Shown: positions 36,423 through 45,028 of the stretch, piece by piece
Layout: the number at the start of each line of letters is the position of its first letter
How positions within the stretch are numbered: the stretch's first letter is position 1
Assembly (NCBI GenBank): GCA_020633955.1
Contig: JACKCP010000007.1
Span: 100,148-164,147, forward strand
Origin: Desulfobacteraceae bacterium
Lineage (GTDB): Bacteria > Desulfobacterota > Desulfobacteria > Desulfobacterales > JACKCP01
DNA length: 64,000 nt
Direction of reading: 5' to 3'
Position numbers and translations under genes: made by a program
The notes under the pieces: model-generated
Databases searched by the model: none
The model's input: the letters and a program-made list of their open reading frames with translations, nothing else
What the model was told of the DNA's origin: nothing

Positions 36423-36546
36423 GATTAAATCTTTATTTTTTTGAATCAATAATACTTTCCAAATGAAAAGACATTCACTACAACAACCCTGGTGGTTTTT
36501 CCAGATAAAAAATGCTAAAAGCTTTTTAAAAAATGGAGGAAAAGTT

Positions 36547-37923
36547 TTGTCCGAAAAAAAATCAGATCCAAAAACAACGCTTTTTATAGTTTCAATAGTC
36601 CAGTTTTTTACTCCTTATATGATGTCAGCAGTTGGTATTGCACTTCCTTCCATTGGAAGGGAATTTAATGCTTCTGCATTTGAGCTTGGGCTTGTTGAAA
36701 CAGCATATATTCTTGGCCTTTCCCTTTTTCTTGTTCCTGTAGGAAGAATGGCTGACATAAAAGGGCGGAAAAAAGTTTACACCCTTGGAATTTTTCTTTT
36801 TACTGTTGCAACCTGTGTTATTCCTTTTTCTGCTTCAATGAAGTTTTTTATTACTGCAAGATTTTTTCAAGGTGCGGGAGCTGCTCTTATTGTTTCAACA
36901 AGTATTGCCATTTTAACCTCTGTTTTTCCGCCAAACAAAAGGGGAAGAGCCATGGGGATGATTGTTGCCTGCGTTTATTCAGGACTTTCGGCCGGACCTG
37001 TTCTTGGAGGACTTTTTGTTACATATGTTGACTGGAGGCTTGTTTTTATTGCTGTTATTCCTTTTCAGATTATTGCTCTTTATTTAAGTATATTCAAATT
37101 AAAAGGAGAGTGGGTAGAAGCTGAAAATGAAAAATTTGACTGGGCAGGAAGTTTTATTTATATGTGCTCACTTTTTGCCATGATTTATGGTGCTGCAAGA
37201 ATTGAAACAGAAGTATGGGGTCTTTATCTTTTTATTTCGGGCCTATGTGGAATGATTATGTTTGGTATTTTTGAATCATTTTTAAAGTCACCAGTGCTTG
37301 ATGTCTCTTTGTTAAAAAACAACAGGGTTTTTGCATTAAGCAATCTTGCAACAATGATAAATTATGCTTCATCTTTTGGGGTTACTTTTTTGTTTTCACT
37401 TTATCTTCAGGAAGTGAAGGGGCTTTCTCCAAGAGACGCAGGTTTTGTTTTGATAATTCAGCCTCTTGTTCAGGCTGTGCTGTCTCCTTATACAGGAAAG
37501 CTTTCTGATCGGTTTTCATCTTCAAAAATTGCGACAATTGGAATGTCAGTATGCGCATTTGCACTTTTTTTATGTTCATTTATAAATGAAACTACACCTG
37601 TTACAAGCATTTATGCAGTTCTGGTTTTAATGGGAACAGGTTTTTCCATTTTTTCATCTCCAAACATGAATGCTGTAATGAGCAGTGTTGAATCAAAATA
37701 TTACGGAGTTGCATCAAGCCTTGTTGCAACAATGAGAACATTTGGAATGCTTGTAAGTATGACTTTGATAACCTTTCTTTTTTCAGTTTTAATGAAAACA
37801 TCTGAAGTTTCTTATGAAACAAGGGGTATTTTTCTTCTCAGTATGAAAACTTCCTTTATTTTGTTTTCTGTTTTAAGTGTTTTTGGTGTTTTTTGCTCTC
37901 TTGGAAGAATCAGGAAAAATTAG
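36547..37923 (+). CDS. MFS drug-type exporter (DHA2/EmrB-like, 14 helices)
   Basis: 458 residues from the TTG at 36547, chosen because GGAGGA lies 6 bp upstream; an upstream ATG at 36463 overlaps the divergent promoter region and adds a Trp-rich, poorly conserved tail. Features: GRMADIKGRKKVY (MFS motif A, loop 2-3), RFFQGAGAALIVSTSIAILTSVFPPNKRGRAMG (motif B region) and SAGPVLGGLFVTYVDWRLVF (motif C, typical of drug/H+ antiporters). About 14 membrane helices are expected from the hydrophobicity. Likely substrate: amphipathic toxic compounds. It is divergent from the sulfatase gene. Confidence 0.88.
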   Translation: MSEKKSDPKTTLFIVSIVQFFTPYMMSAVGIALPSIGREFNASAFELGLVETAYILGLSLFLVPVGRMADIKGRKKVYTLGIFLFTVATCVIPFSASMKFFITARFFQGAGAALIVSTSIAILTSVFPPNKRGRAMGMIVACVYSGLSAGPVLGGLFVTYVDWRLVFIAVIPFQIIALYLSIFKLKGEWVEAENEKFDWAGSFIYMCSLFAMIYGAARIETEVWGLYLFISGLCGMIMFGIFESFLKSPVLDVSLLKNNRVFALSNLATMINYASSFGVTFLFSLYLQEVKGLSPRDAGFVLIIQPLVQAVLSPYTGKLSDRFSSSKIATIGMSVCAFALFLCSFINETTPVTSIYAVLVLMGTGFSIFSSPNMNAVMSSVESKYYGVASSLVATMRTFGMLVSMTLITFLFSVLMKTSEVSYETRGIFLLSMKTSFILFSVLSVFGVFCSLGRIRKN

Positions 37924-37928
37924 ATTTT

Positions 37929-37957
37929 AAAAGATGTCTTGAAACCAGACATCTTTT
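37929..37957. terminator. bidirectional terminator between MFS and CoA-transferase genes
   Basis: AAAAGATGTCT and AGACATCTTTT form an 11-bp perfect stem with a 7-nt loop. T-rich sequence follows on each strand. It lies 6 bp after the MFS stop and 13 bp from the converging CoA-transferase stop. Confidence 0.88.
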
Positions 37958-37969
37958 AAATTTTCAGGC

Positions 37970-39298
37970 TTAAGCCGCTCTGTCAATCCCTTTTGTCATT
38001 GACAGTTTTATAAGACCGGCTCTGACAGCCTCAGCGGCCAGTTCGTCTCTGAAATCGGGGTGTGCAATTTTTATCATTTCAACTACCCTCTGGGGAATGC
38101 TTTTATTTTGAAGGTCTGCAACTCCATATTCTGTTACTATATACTGAACATCGCTTCTTGGAGTTGTAACTGCTGTTCCAGGGTCGAGGGAAAGCTTTAT
38201 TCTTGATACAGTTCCTTTTTTGGCAGTTGACTCAAGAGCTATAAAGGATTTACCCCCTTGAGACATTTTAGCTCCCCTTACAAAGTCAAGCTGTCCTCCA
38301 GTTGCGCTGAACTGGGAAAAGCCGATGGACTCACTTGCAACCTGTCCTGTAAGATCAACACTTAGTGCATTGTTTACAGAAATCAGATTTTTATGTTTTG
38401 CAATTACATAGGGGTTGTTTACATATTTTGTAGGATAAAGTTCCACAGCAGGATTTCTGTGGAGAAAATCGTAGTCGCCCTTTTTTCCAAGGAGAAATGT
38501 TGCAATCATTTTATTCTTGTGGATATCCTTGTATTCTCCTGTTATGACTCCTTTTTTATAAAGCTCGATTATTGAGGGGGTAAGTATTTCTGTATGTACT
38601 CCAAGATCCTTTTTGTCGTGAAGATTTTCTCCTATTGCATTTGCCAGCTGGCCTATGCCAAGCTGAATTGTTGACCTGTCCGGGATCATGGGAGCAATGT
38701 ATGATGCAATAACTGATTCTGTTTCGCTTGCAGGCATATCGGGAAGCTCGAAAAGCGGCCTGTCTGCCATGCATATTGAATCTATTTCATTGAAATGAAT
38801 ATGAACATCGCTGCCATTTATAAATGGAACATTGGGGTTTATCTGTGCAATGACTTTTTTTGCCTTTTTAAAGGCACTCCTTCCAGCCATTGGAGTGGAT
38901 GGGCCAAGACTCATATATCCGAATTCATCTGGAGGCGAAACTTCAAGAAAAACTGCGTCAAATTCAATTGACTGAAAATAGTCGGCCATAGAACTGAAAT
39001 GGATGCTAACTGGTGTTATTATACCGGTATTTAAAACAGCTCTTTCAAGAGGCCCCATGAAAAGGCAGTGATAATTAATTTTTTCATGATGCTCAGGGTT
39101 TATGAAATCTGGCAGTGTGGTTACAAGAGCTGAATATAATTTAATATCTTTTATGTCATTTCTGGCTGTAAGAGCATTTACAAGTTCAAGGGGAAAGCTT
39201 GCAGCCGGAGCTGCGGCGATTGTATCTCCGGATTTGATTGATTTTACCGCTTCTTCTGCTGAGACAAGCTGTTCTTTAAGTTTTTCTTTCCATTCCAT
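37970..39298 (-). CDS. acetyl-CoA hydrolase/4-hydroxybutyrate CoA-transferase family enzyme
   Basis: A 442-residue, full-length family I CoA-transferase of the AbfT/Cat2 group. It shows the N-terminal AGDTI-like SGDTIAAAPAASFP, the FLEVSPPDEFGYMSLGPS segment, PDRSTIQLGIGQLANAI, and LGVHTEILTPSIIELYKKGVITG. The Glu in HTE (residue 237) coincides with the catalytic Glu known near position 238 in 4-hydroxybutyrate CoA-transferase. The C-terminal VTEYGVADLQNKS is conserved. It swaps CoA between acetyl-CoA and a short-chain acid. AGGAG ribosome site. Probably expressed from the sigma-54-like site at 39337-39352 under the divergent activator. Confidence 0.88.
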   Translation of the reverse strand: MEWKEKLKEQLVSAEEAVKSIKSGDTIAAAPAASFPLELVNALTARNDIKDIKLYSALVTTLPDFINPEHHEKINYHCLFMGPLERAVLNTGIITPVSIHFSSMADYFQSIEFDAVFLEVSPPDEFGYMSLGPSTPMAGRSAFKKAKKVIAQINPNVPFINGSDVHIHFNEIDSICMADRPLFELPDMPASETESVIASYIAPMIPDRSTIQLGIGQLANAIGENLHDKKDLGVHTEILTPSIIELYKKGVITGEYKDIHKNKMIATFLLGKKGDYDFLHRNPAVELYPTKYVNNPYVIAKHKNLISVNNALSVDLTGQVASESIGFSQFSATGGQLDFVRGAKMSQGGKSFIALESTAKKGTVSRIKLSLDPGTAVTTPRSDVQYIVTEYGVADLQNKSIPQRVVEMIKIAHPDFRDELAAEAVRAGLIKLSMTKGIDRAA

Positions 39299-39336
39299 AT
39301 TGTTTTATCTCCTGTTTTTTATTTTTCTAAGATATT

Positions 39337-39352
39337 TTCAATATTCATGCCA
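39337..39352 (-). promoter_or_regulatory. possible sigma-54 promoter of the CoA-transferase gene
   Basis: On the minus strand the 16-mer TGGCATGAATATTGAA fits TGGCACG-N4-TTGCW except C6 and the -12 C (TTGA instead of TTGC). It ends 38 bp before the CoA-transferase start. The -12 mismatch weakens the call; the adjacent sigma-54 activator gene strengthens it. Confidence 0.5.
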
Positions 39353-39398
39353 ATATCAGATAGCGCTGTGAACAGGGGAAAACAGAAAAAGAGTTTGA

Positions 39399-39442
39399 AA
39401 TAAACGATATTTAGTGTATTTTTTTACTAAATATCGTTTATT
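39399..39442. promoter_or_regulatory. 17+17 bp perfect palindrome between CoA-transferase and activator
   Basis: AATAAACGATATTTAGT (39399-39415) and ACTAAATATCGTTTATT (39426-39442) are perfect inverted repeats around a 10-nt T-rich loop. The palindrome lies 47-105 bp upstream of the -24/-12 site of the CoA-transferase gene and 16 bp upstream of the activator start. That is the placement expected for an enhancer (UAS) that also lets the activator control itself. An mRNA hairpin is an alternative. Confidence 0.65.
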
Positions 39443-39458
39443 ACTCAAAAGAGGTGAA

Positions 39459-41012
39459 ATGGAAAATCTGGTCAGGTTTAAGGAAGTAACCGGAAGAATT
39501 TGCGGGAGTCTTGATCTTGATGAAGCTCTGTTTGATGTTTATCTGTATCTTAAAAATCAGCTGCCTCTTGAAGCAGTTTTCATAACCATTTATGAGTATG
39601 AAAAAAAACAGTCAAGGGTTATTGCTCTGGCCTTTGATGACGGAGGTTTTCTTGTTGACGATTTTTTCCCTCTTTCCGAGTCTGCATGGAAATCAATCAG
39701 AAAATGGCTTGCCGAATCAAAGGAAGGAACAATCCCGTGGATAAGGGATCATACCCATCCCATAAATATGGAGATTTTAAAAACGGCAGGAAAAGTCATT
39801 CCGCAGATAAAAAACAGAAAAATCGGTGAATTCAGCAGTATAACCTGCGCACTTAAAATAAAGAAAACAATAATAGGGAATCTTACCTTCGGTGTTTCCG
39901 GAAGCAACAGGTATGTAAAGGAACATTCGAAAATAATTCAGGAAATAAATGAACCTTTTGCTATTGCCCTTTCCAATGCATTGAGATTTATGGAGCTGAA
40001 ACGGGAACACAAAGCGCTTCAGATGGATGAAATCAAAACCCACGGAGATGTGATGATTGGTGCCGGAGGCGGGCTCAAAAATGTAAAAAAGCTTATAGAA
40101 CATGTGGCGCCTACCGATTCTCCTGTACTTCTGCTCGGAGAAACAGGCACAGGAAAAGAAGTTGCAGCACTTGAAATTCACAGACATTCCCAGAGGTCAA
40201 AAGGTCCTTTTATACGGCTGAACTGTGGAGCAATATCAGAGTCTCTCATAGATTCAGAGCTCTTCGGACATGAGAAGGGAGCATTTACAGGCGCCTTTGA
40301 AACAAAGCCCGGGCGGTTTGAAAGAGCGGACAAGGGAACTCTTTTTCTAGATGAAATAGGAGAGCTTCCCCTGAGTGCACAGGTAAAGCTTCTGAGAGTA
40401 ATACAAAGCGGGGAGTATGAAAGAGTGGGAGGGAAAAAGACGCTTAATGCCGACGTAAGAATAATTGCAGCTACACACAGAAATCTTGAAAAAATGATAG
40501 AAATGGAAAAATTCAGGGAAGATCTGTGGTACAGGTTAAACGTGTTTCCAATTTTTATTCCTCCATTAAGGGAGCGCAAAGAAGACATACCTGATCTGCT
40601 CAGACATTTTATAAATAAAAAAACACGGGAAATGAATCTTGACTTTATACCTGAAGCTGAAAGCGATGCTCTGAATCAGCTTCTGGACTACAACTGGCCG
40701 GGAAATGTCAGGGAGTTCCAGAATATTGTTGAAAGGGAAATAATTCTTTCAGGAAAAAACCGGCTTACATTTAAAGGTATCAAGGCTTTCTACAGCAGAT
40801 CCGGCAAAGCTTTTGAGGAAAAAAATGATCATATTCCCTCACTTGATGAAGCCATGAAAAAGCATATTGTTTTTGTCCTGAAAAAAGCCAGGGGGAAGAT
40901 ATCTGGTTCTGGGAGTGCTTCGGAAATCCTGAGGGTTCATCCAAACACCTTGAGAAGCAGAATGGAAAAGCTTGGAATTGCCTTTAAAAACTCAGACTTT
41001 TTTAATTTTTAA
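39459..41012 (+). CDS. sigma-54 activator with GAF sensor (GAF-AAA+-Fis)
   Basis: 517 residues from the ATG at 39459, which has GAGGTG 4 bp upstream. The N-terminal ~180 residues have GAF-like character (VFITIYEYEKKQSRVIALAFDDGG). The AAA+ domain (~195-425) shows GETGTGKE (Walker A), the intact GAFTGA loop in GHEKGAFTGAFETKPG, and FLDEIGELP (Walker B). The C-terminal Fis-type HTH is GSASEILRVHPNTLRSRMEKLGI. It is an enhancer-binding activator responding to a small molecule through GAF. It is divergent from the CoA-transferase and 16 bp ahead of a betaine-type transporter, both likely targets. Confidence 0.92.
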   Translation: MENLVRFKEVTGRICGSLDLDEALFDVYLYLKNQLPLEAVFITIYEYEKKQSRVIALAFDDGGFLVDDFFPLSESAWKSIRKWLAESKEGTIPWIRDHTHPINMEILKTAGKVIPQIKNRKIGEFSSITCALKIKKTIIGNLTFGVSGSNRYVKEHSKIIQEINEPFAIALSNALRFMELKREHKALQMDEIKTHGDVMIGAGGGLKNVKKLIEHVAPTDSPVLLLGETGTGKEVAALEIHRHSQRSKGPFIRLNCGAISESLIDSELFGHEKGAFTGAFETKPGRFERADKGTLFLDEIGELPLSAQVKLLRVIQSGEYERVGGKKTLNADVRIIAATHRNLEKMIEMEKFREDLWYRLNVFPIFIPPLRERKEDIPDLLRHFINKKTREMNLDFIPEAESDALNQLLDYNWPGNVREFQNIVEREIILSGKNRLTFKGIKAFYSRSGKAFEEKNDHIPSLDEAMKKHIVFVLKKARGKISGSGSASEILRVHPNTLRSRMEKLGIAFKNSDFFNF

Positions 41013-41028
41013 ATAAAAGGGGAAAATA

Positions 41029-41928
41029 GTGAAAAAATTTTTATATCTTGGAATTTTTTTAATTTTTTTTACACCGTATGCATGGGCAGGAACAATTACG
41101 GTTTCATCAAAAATTGACGGTGAAGGATTACTGCTCGGAAACCTCATAAAGTTTGCCTTGATTGAAAATGGATTTGAGGTTTTAGACAAAACCCAGCTTG
41201 GAACTACAAATATTTTAAGGACTGCAATAAAATCAGGACAGATTGATATTTATCCTGAATATACAGGAAACGGCCCCCTTTTTTTTGACATAAAAGACAG
41301 GCAGGTTTTCAATGATTTTAAAAAAGGTTATGAAACAATAAAAAAACTTGATCTTGAAAAAAACAGCCTTGTCTGGCTTACTCCTTCTCCTGCAAGCAAT
41401 GGATGGGCAATAGCCGGAAGAAAAGATTTTTGTGAAAAGCACAAAATTGAAACCATGGAAGATTTTGCTCGGTTTGTAAATAAAGGAAACCATGTAAAAC
41501 TTGCGGCTTCCGATTCTTTTATAACAAGATTTGATGCTCTTCCTGCCTTTGAAGAAGTGTATGGTTTCAAGCTTGATGAAAAAAAGCTTCTTTCTCTTTC
41601 TTCAACAAATACGGCAGTAAGTCTTAAGGCCGCTGCCTTAAACACCGACGGAGTTAATTTTTCCATGACATATTCCACAGACGGATCTCTTAAAGCTCTT
41701 GGACTTTATGTCCTTGAAGACACAAAAAGCGTTCAGCCTGTTTATGCTCCGTGTCCGGTTGTTAGAAAGGAAATTCTTTTTAAATATCCAGAAATTGAGA
41801 AAATTCTTTCTCCTGTTTTTTTAAGTCTTGATCTTGAAACCCTTCAGGCTCTTAATTCAAAAATTGCAGTCATGGGATATCCTGCTGAAGAAGTGGCGAA
41901 AAAATATCTGGAAACTTTAAAAAAATAA
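41029..41928 (+). CDS. glycine-betaine/choline-type ABC substrate-binding protein (OpuAC family)
   Basis: A 299-residue periplasmic protein starting at GTG, with a Sec signal peptide (~1-20, ending AWAG). The mature part shows the OpuC/OsmX pattern: EGLLLGNLIKFALIENGFEV, TTNILRTAIKSGQIDIYPEYTGNGP, LTPSPASNGWAIAGRKDF and SFITRFDALPAFEEVYGF. Tyr/Trp residues in YPEYTG and NGW are likely parts of the aromatic cage for quaternary amines. It is the first gene of a four-gene transporter unit and follows the activator by 16 bp, so it is probably in its operon. Confidence 0.87.
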   Translation: MKKFLYLGIFLIFFTPYAWAGTITVSSKIDGEGLLLGNLIKFALIENGFEVLDKTQLGTTNILRTAIKSGQIDIYPEYTGNGPLFFDIKDRQVFNDFKKGYETIKKLDLEKNSLVWLTPSPASNGWAIAGRKDFCEKHKIETMEDFARFVNKGNHVKLAASDSFITRFDALPAFEEVYGFKLDEKKLLSLSSTNTAVSLKAAALNTDGVNFSMTYSTDGSLKALGLYVLEDTKSVQPVYAPCPVVRKEILFKYPEIEKILSPVFLSLDLETLQALNSKIAVMGYPAEEVAKKYLETLKK

Positions 41929-41935
41929 CAGGAAT

Positions 41936-43093
41936 ATGTTTAAAAATTTAAAAAATATTGAAATGCCCTGTTTTGCATCTTACCTGATAATGATTTCAGG
42001 ACTTTTAAATTCAGGTTTTTGTTCTCTGGCTCAAAACAGGATTGTTTCATCTGCCCCGGTCTCAGTTGAAGAAATAGCGGGAAAATATTATTTTATTTTT
42101 TTTATTGTGCTTTTGCCTGTAATTTTTAAATCAGATAAGCTGTTAAACAGATTTTTAAAATTTGTAATTGTATTTTTTGTTTTTTACACGATTCTTTTCA
42201 TGGCCGGAGATTTTGCATCAGAGGCTGTAAAAAATAATTATGGCGCAAGATTTTCTCTATCCTCTGGTTTCTGGATCTTTTCTGGGGGAGTTATTTTTTT
42301 TTATGTGTCACTTATTTCCCGTGAAAAAAAAATTTATCAAAGGCTGGTTTTTCAGATAATTTCATTTTTACCTTTTTTTGTTTTTTCATATTATGGTTTT
42401 TTTTCAGATTTTGCTGTTGCAATTGAATTTGCCTTGAACTCCAAAAGATTTTTTGCGGAACTTAAAAATCATTTTTATATTTCATATGGTTCTGTATTTA
42501 TGGCCTGCTGCCTGGGAGTTCCTCTTGGAATTTATCTTTTCAGATCCGGTAAGAATGAAAAAAGAGTTTTTTATATATTAAATATTGTTCAGACAATTCC
42601 GGGGATTGCATTTTTCACAATAATGATGGCACCTCTGGCATTTCTGAGCACAAGTTTTCTGTTTCTTCAAAAGGCCGGCATTTCAGGGGTTGGCACAGCT
42701 CCTGCCGTGATTGTTCTTTTTTTGTACTCTCTTCTGCCTGTTGTAAGAAATACTGTTGAGGGACTGAAAGTTATTGACGGATCTGTAATTGAATCAGGCA
42801 GAGGTATGGGAATGAAAAGTTCTGAGATTTTTTTTAAAATCGAGCTTCCCTTAAGTCTGCCTGTGATTTTAAACGGAATAAGAGTTGCTCTTGTTCATTG
42901 TGTGGGAAGCACTGCAGTTGCAGCTCTTATCGGTGCAGGCGGACTTGGAGTTTTTATTTTTCAGGGAATAGGCCAGGGAGCAGACGATCTTATTCTGCTT
43001 GGAACTTTTCCGCTTATAATCATGGCTGTTATAAGCGACAGGCTTATGGAATTTTTAACACAAATCTCTAAACCCGGAGTTTTCGGCAGGTGA
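41936..43093 (+). CDS. betaine-type ABC transporter permease 1 (extended N-terminus)
   Basis: A 385-residue membrane protein. The C-terminal ~215 residues are a normal OpuCB/OsmW-type permease with the EAA loop (VIESGRGMGMKSSEIFFKIELPLSLPVILNGIRVALVHCVGSTAVAALIGAGGLG). The N-terminal ~165 residues add four or so more hydrophobic helices, which short OpuC permeases lack but YehY/OsmY-type permeases have. It begins 8 bp after the binding protein. The ribosome-binding site (AACAGGAAT) is moderate. The 3' end overlaps the ATPase gene by 4 bp. Confidence 0.88.
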   Translation: MFKNLKNIEMPCFASYLIMISGLLNSGFCSLAQNRIVSSAPVSVEEIAGKYYFIFFIVLLPVIFKSDKLLNRFLKFVIVFFVFYTILFMAGDFASEAVKNNYGARFSLSSGFWIFSGGVIFFYVSLISREKKIYQRLVFQIISFLPFFVFSYYGFFSDFAVAIEFALNSKRFFAELKNHFYISYGSVFMACCLGVPLGIYLFRSGKNEKRVFYILNIVQTIPGIAFFTIMMAPLAFLSTSFLFLQKAGISGVGTAPAVIVLFLYSLLPVVRNTVEGLKVIDGSVIESGRGMGMKSSEIFFKIELPLSLPVILNGIRVALVHCVGSTAVAALIGAGGLGVFIFQGIGQGADDLILLGTFPLIIMAVISDRLMEFLTQISKPGVFGR

Positions 43094-44178
43094 TAGAAAT
43101 TGATTCTGTAGTAAAGACATTTAAGGGGAAAAAAGCTTTAAGAAATATTTCCCTTAAAATAGAAAAAAGTGAAATCTGTGTTCTTATCGGGCCTTCCGGG
43201 GCCGGTAAGACAACTCTTCTTAAAATGATAAATAAAATGATTATCCCGGATCAGGGAGAAATAAGAATAAACTCCAAATCTGTAAAAGAAATTGAGTCAT
43301 ACAGGCTGAGAAGAAAAATCGGATATGTAATTCAGGGGACAGGTCTTTTTCCCCATATGACAGTTCAGGAAAATATCAAAGTTGTCCCGGGGCTTTTGAA
43401 CTGGGATAAGAAAAGAATTGAAAAAAGGGTTTATGAACTTTTAGAGCTTTTAAGGATGGAGCCTGAGGTTTATCTTAAAAAATACCCGGTTGAACTTTCA
43501 GGGGGCGAGGCTCAGAGAGTCGGGATTGCAAGGGCACTTGCAGCAGATCCTGAAATTCTTTTAATGGATGAGCCCTTTGCATCCCTTGATCCTATTACAA
43601 GACAAAAACTTCAGTCCGAAATTTTAAGGATTCAGAAAGTTCTTGATAAAACAATAGTTTTTGTAACCCATGATATTGAGGAAGCTTTAAAACTAGCCTC
43701 AAAAACAGCACTTCTTAAAAACGGGCAGTTAATCAGCTGCAAAAGTCCTCATGAGCTTTTGTCTGAAGATGATGAATTTATCAGTAAATTCTTAGGAGCA
43801 GATAAGTGGCTTTTCAGACTTTCTTTACTTAAGGCCGAAGAGATTGTAAGACCTTGCCGGCGCGTACTTTGTGAAACTGATCCAGTAAGTCCGGGTATGA
43901 GCGGCTTTTTCTGGGTTGCAGATGAAAAAATGAGGTTTATGGGATGGATCGATTTAAAGGACTGTAAAAACAGAGAAAATATTAAGGCTTATGATCTAAT
44001 GGTAAAAACAAGGGCCTTTACTGGAATCGTAAGGGATGATTCTTTGAAAAAAGCCCTTGGAATAATAATTGAAACAGGACTTCCAAGGCTTCCTGTTGTT
44101 GATTCTGCCGGAATTTTAACTGGAGAGATAATGGCTTTTGATATTTTAAGACCTGAACTTAAATCAGGCGATGATTAA
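43090..44178 (+). CDS. betaine-type ABC transporter ATPase with CBS region
   Basis: A 362-residue protein starting at GTG inside the end of the permease gene (GTGA overlap). Walker A GPSGAGKTT (~33-41), Q-loop YVIQGTGLFPHMT, signature LSGGEAQRVGIARAL, Walker B ILLMDEPFASLDP and switch His in FVTHDIEEA are all present. The C-terminal ~100 residues (YDLMVKTRAFTGIVRDDSLKKALGIIIETGLPRLPVVDSAG) form CBS-type motifs, as in OpuA/ProV/YehX ATPases, which sense ionic strength or nucleotides. It powers uptake of the bound osmoprotectant. It overlaps the next permease by 8 bp. Confidence 0.92.
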   Translation: MIEIDSVVKTFKGKKALRNISLKIEKSEICVLIGPSGAGKTTLLKMINKMIIPDQGEIRINSKSVKEIESYRLRRKIGYVIQGTGLFPHMTVQENIKVVPGLLNWDKKRIEKRVYELLELLRMEPEVYLKKYPVELSGGEAQRVGIARALAADPEILLMDEPFASLDPITRQKLQSEILRIQKVLDKTIVFVTHDIEEALKLASKTALLKNGQLISCKSPHELLSEDDEFISKFLGADKWLFRLSLLKAEEIVRPCRRVLCETDPVSPGMSGFFWVADEKMRFMGWIDLKDCKNRENIKAYDLMVKTRAFTGIVRDDSLKKALGIIIETGLPRLPVVDSAGILTGEIMAFDILRPELKSGDD

Positions 44179-44908
44179 AATGAGATCTCGCAGAATCGAT
44201 AAAAGAGAAATTATCACAGGCATATTTATTCTTTCTGTAATCATCCTTTCCCTGATAAAAGTTTTTTCAGGAAGTGTTTTTAATAAATATCTGTATTTAC
44301 GTACTTCAACAATAAAGCTTGTTTTTGATCATCTAATTCTTGTGGTTTTTTCTTCTGCAGTTTCAGGAGCTTCAGGTTTTATCTGCGGCGTTTTGTTTAC
44401 AAGAAAAAGTTTTAAAAGCTTTCTTCCTGCAGTAAATGCATTTTCATCTGCTGCCCAGACATTTCCCCCGGTAGCTGTTCTTGCACTTTGTGTTCCAATG
44501 CTTGGATTCGGAGCAGAGCCTGTAATTGCAGCTCTTGTTATTTACGGTTTTTTCCCTGTGCTGAGAAGTACTGTTTCAGGGCTTGAGTCAGTGGGAGAAG
44601 ATATAACCGGGACTGCAAAGGCAATGGGAATGAAAAATATTCAGATTTTATTAAAAATTGAAATTCCGCTTTCAGCAGGTGTAATAATCGGCGGATTGAG
44701 AATTTGTGCAGTTATAGGAACCGGAACAGCAGCCCTTGGTGCAGTCGTTGGAGCAGGCGGGCTTGGTGTTCCTGTGATTTCAGGGCTCATGAACGAAAAT
44801 TACTTTCACGTACTTCACGGCGGAATACTTGCGGCTTTTCTTGCTGTAATTATTGATGCTTATCTTGAAAAATTTCAAAGATTTCTGCAAATTTCTGGCT
44901 TTATTTAA
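44171..44908 (+). CDS. betaine-type ABC transporter permease 2
   Basis: A 245-residue membrane protein with about six helices and the EAA loop (GEDITGTAKAMGMKNIQILLKIEIPLSAGVIIGGLRICAVIGTGTAALGAVVGAGGLG). It is the standard short OpuCD/OsmY-like partner of the longer permease. The arrangement binding protein, permease, ATPase, permease is the same as in OpuC/OsmU systems. Translationally coupled to the ATPase. Confidence 0.9.
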   Translation: MIKMRSRRIDKREIITGIFILSVIILSLIKVFSGSVFNKYLYLRTSTIKLVFDHLILVVFSSAVSGASGFICGVLFTRKSFKSFLPAVNAFSSAAQTFPPVAVLALCVPMLGFGAEPVIAALVIYGFFPVLRSTVSGLESVGEDITGTAKAMGMKNIQILLKIEIPLSAGVIIGGLRICAVIGTGTAALGAVVGAGGLGVPVISGLMNENYFHVLHGGILAAFLAVIIDAYLEKFQRFLQISGFI

Positions 44909-45028
44909 TGCAAGTTATATATTATTATTAACTTTTCCTGAATGGAGTTTTACATTTATCTTTTATCTGGCTGCCTAGGTATAAACTCTTTTATTTCAGG
45001 GTTTCAGGTTTATCTGTCAGGTGGAGAC

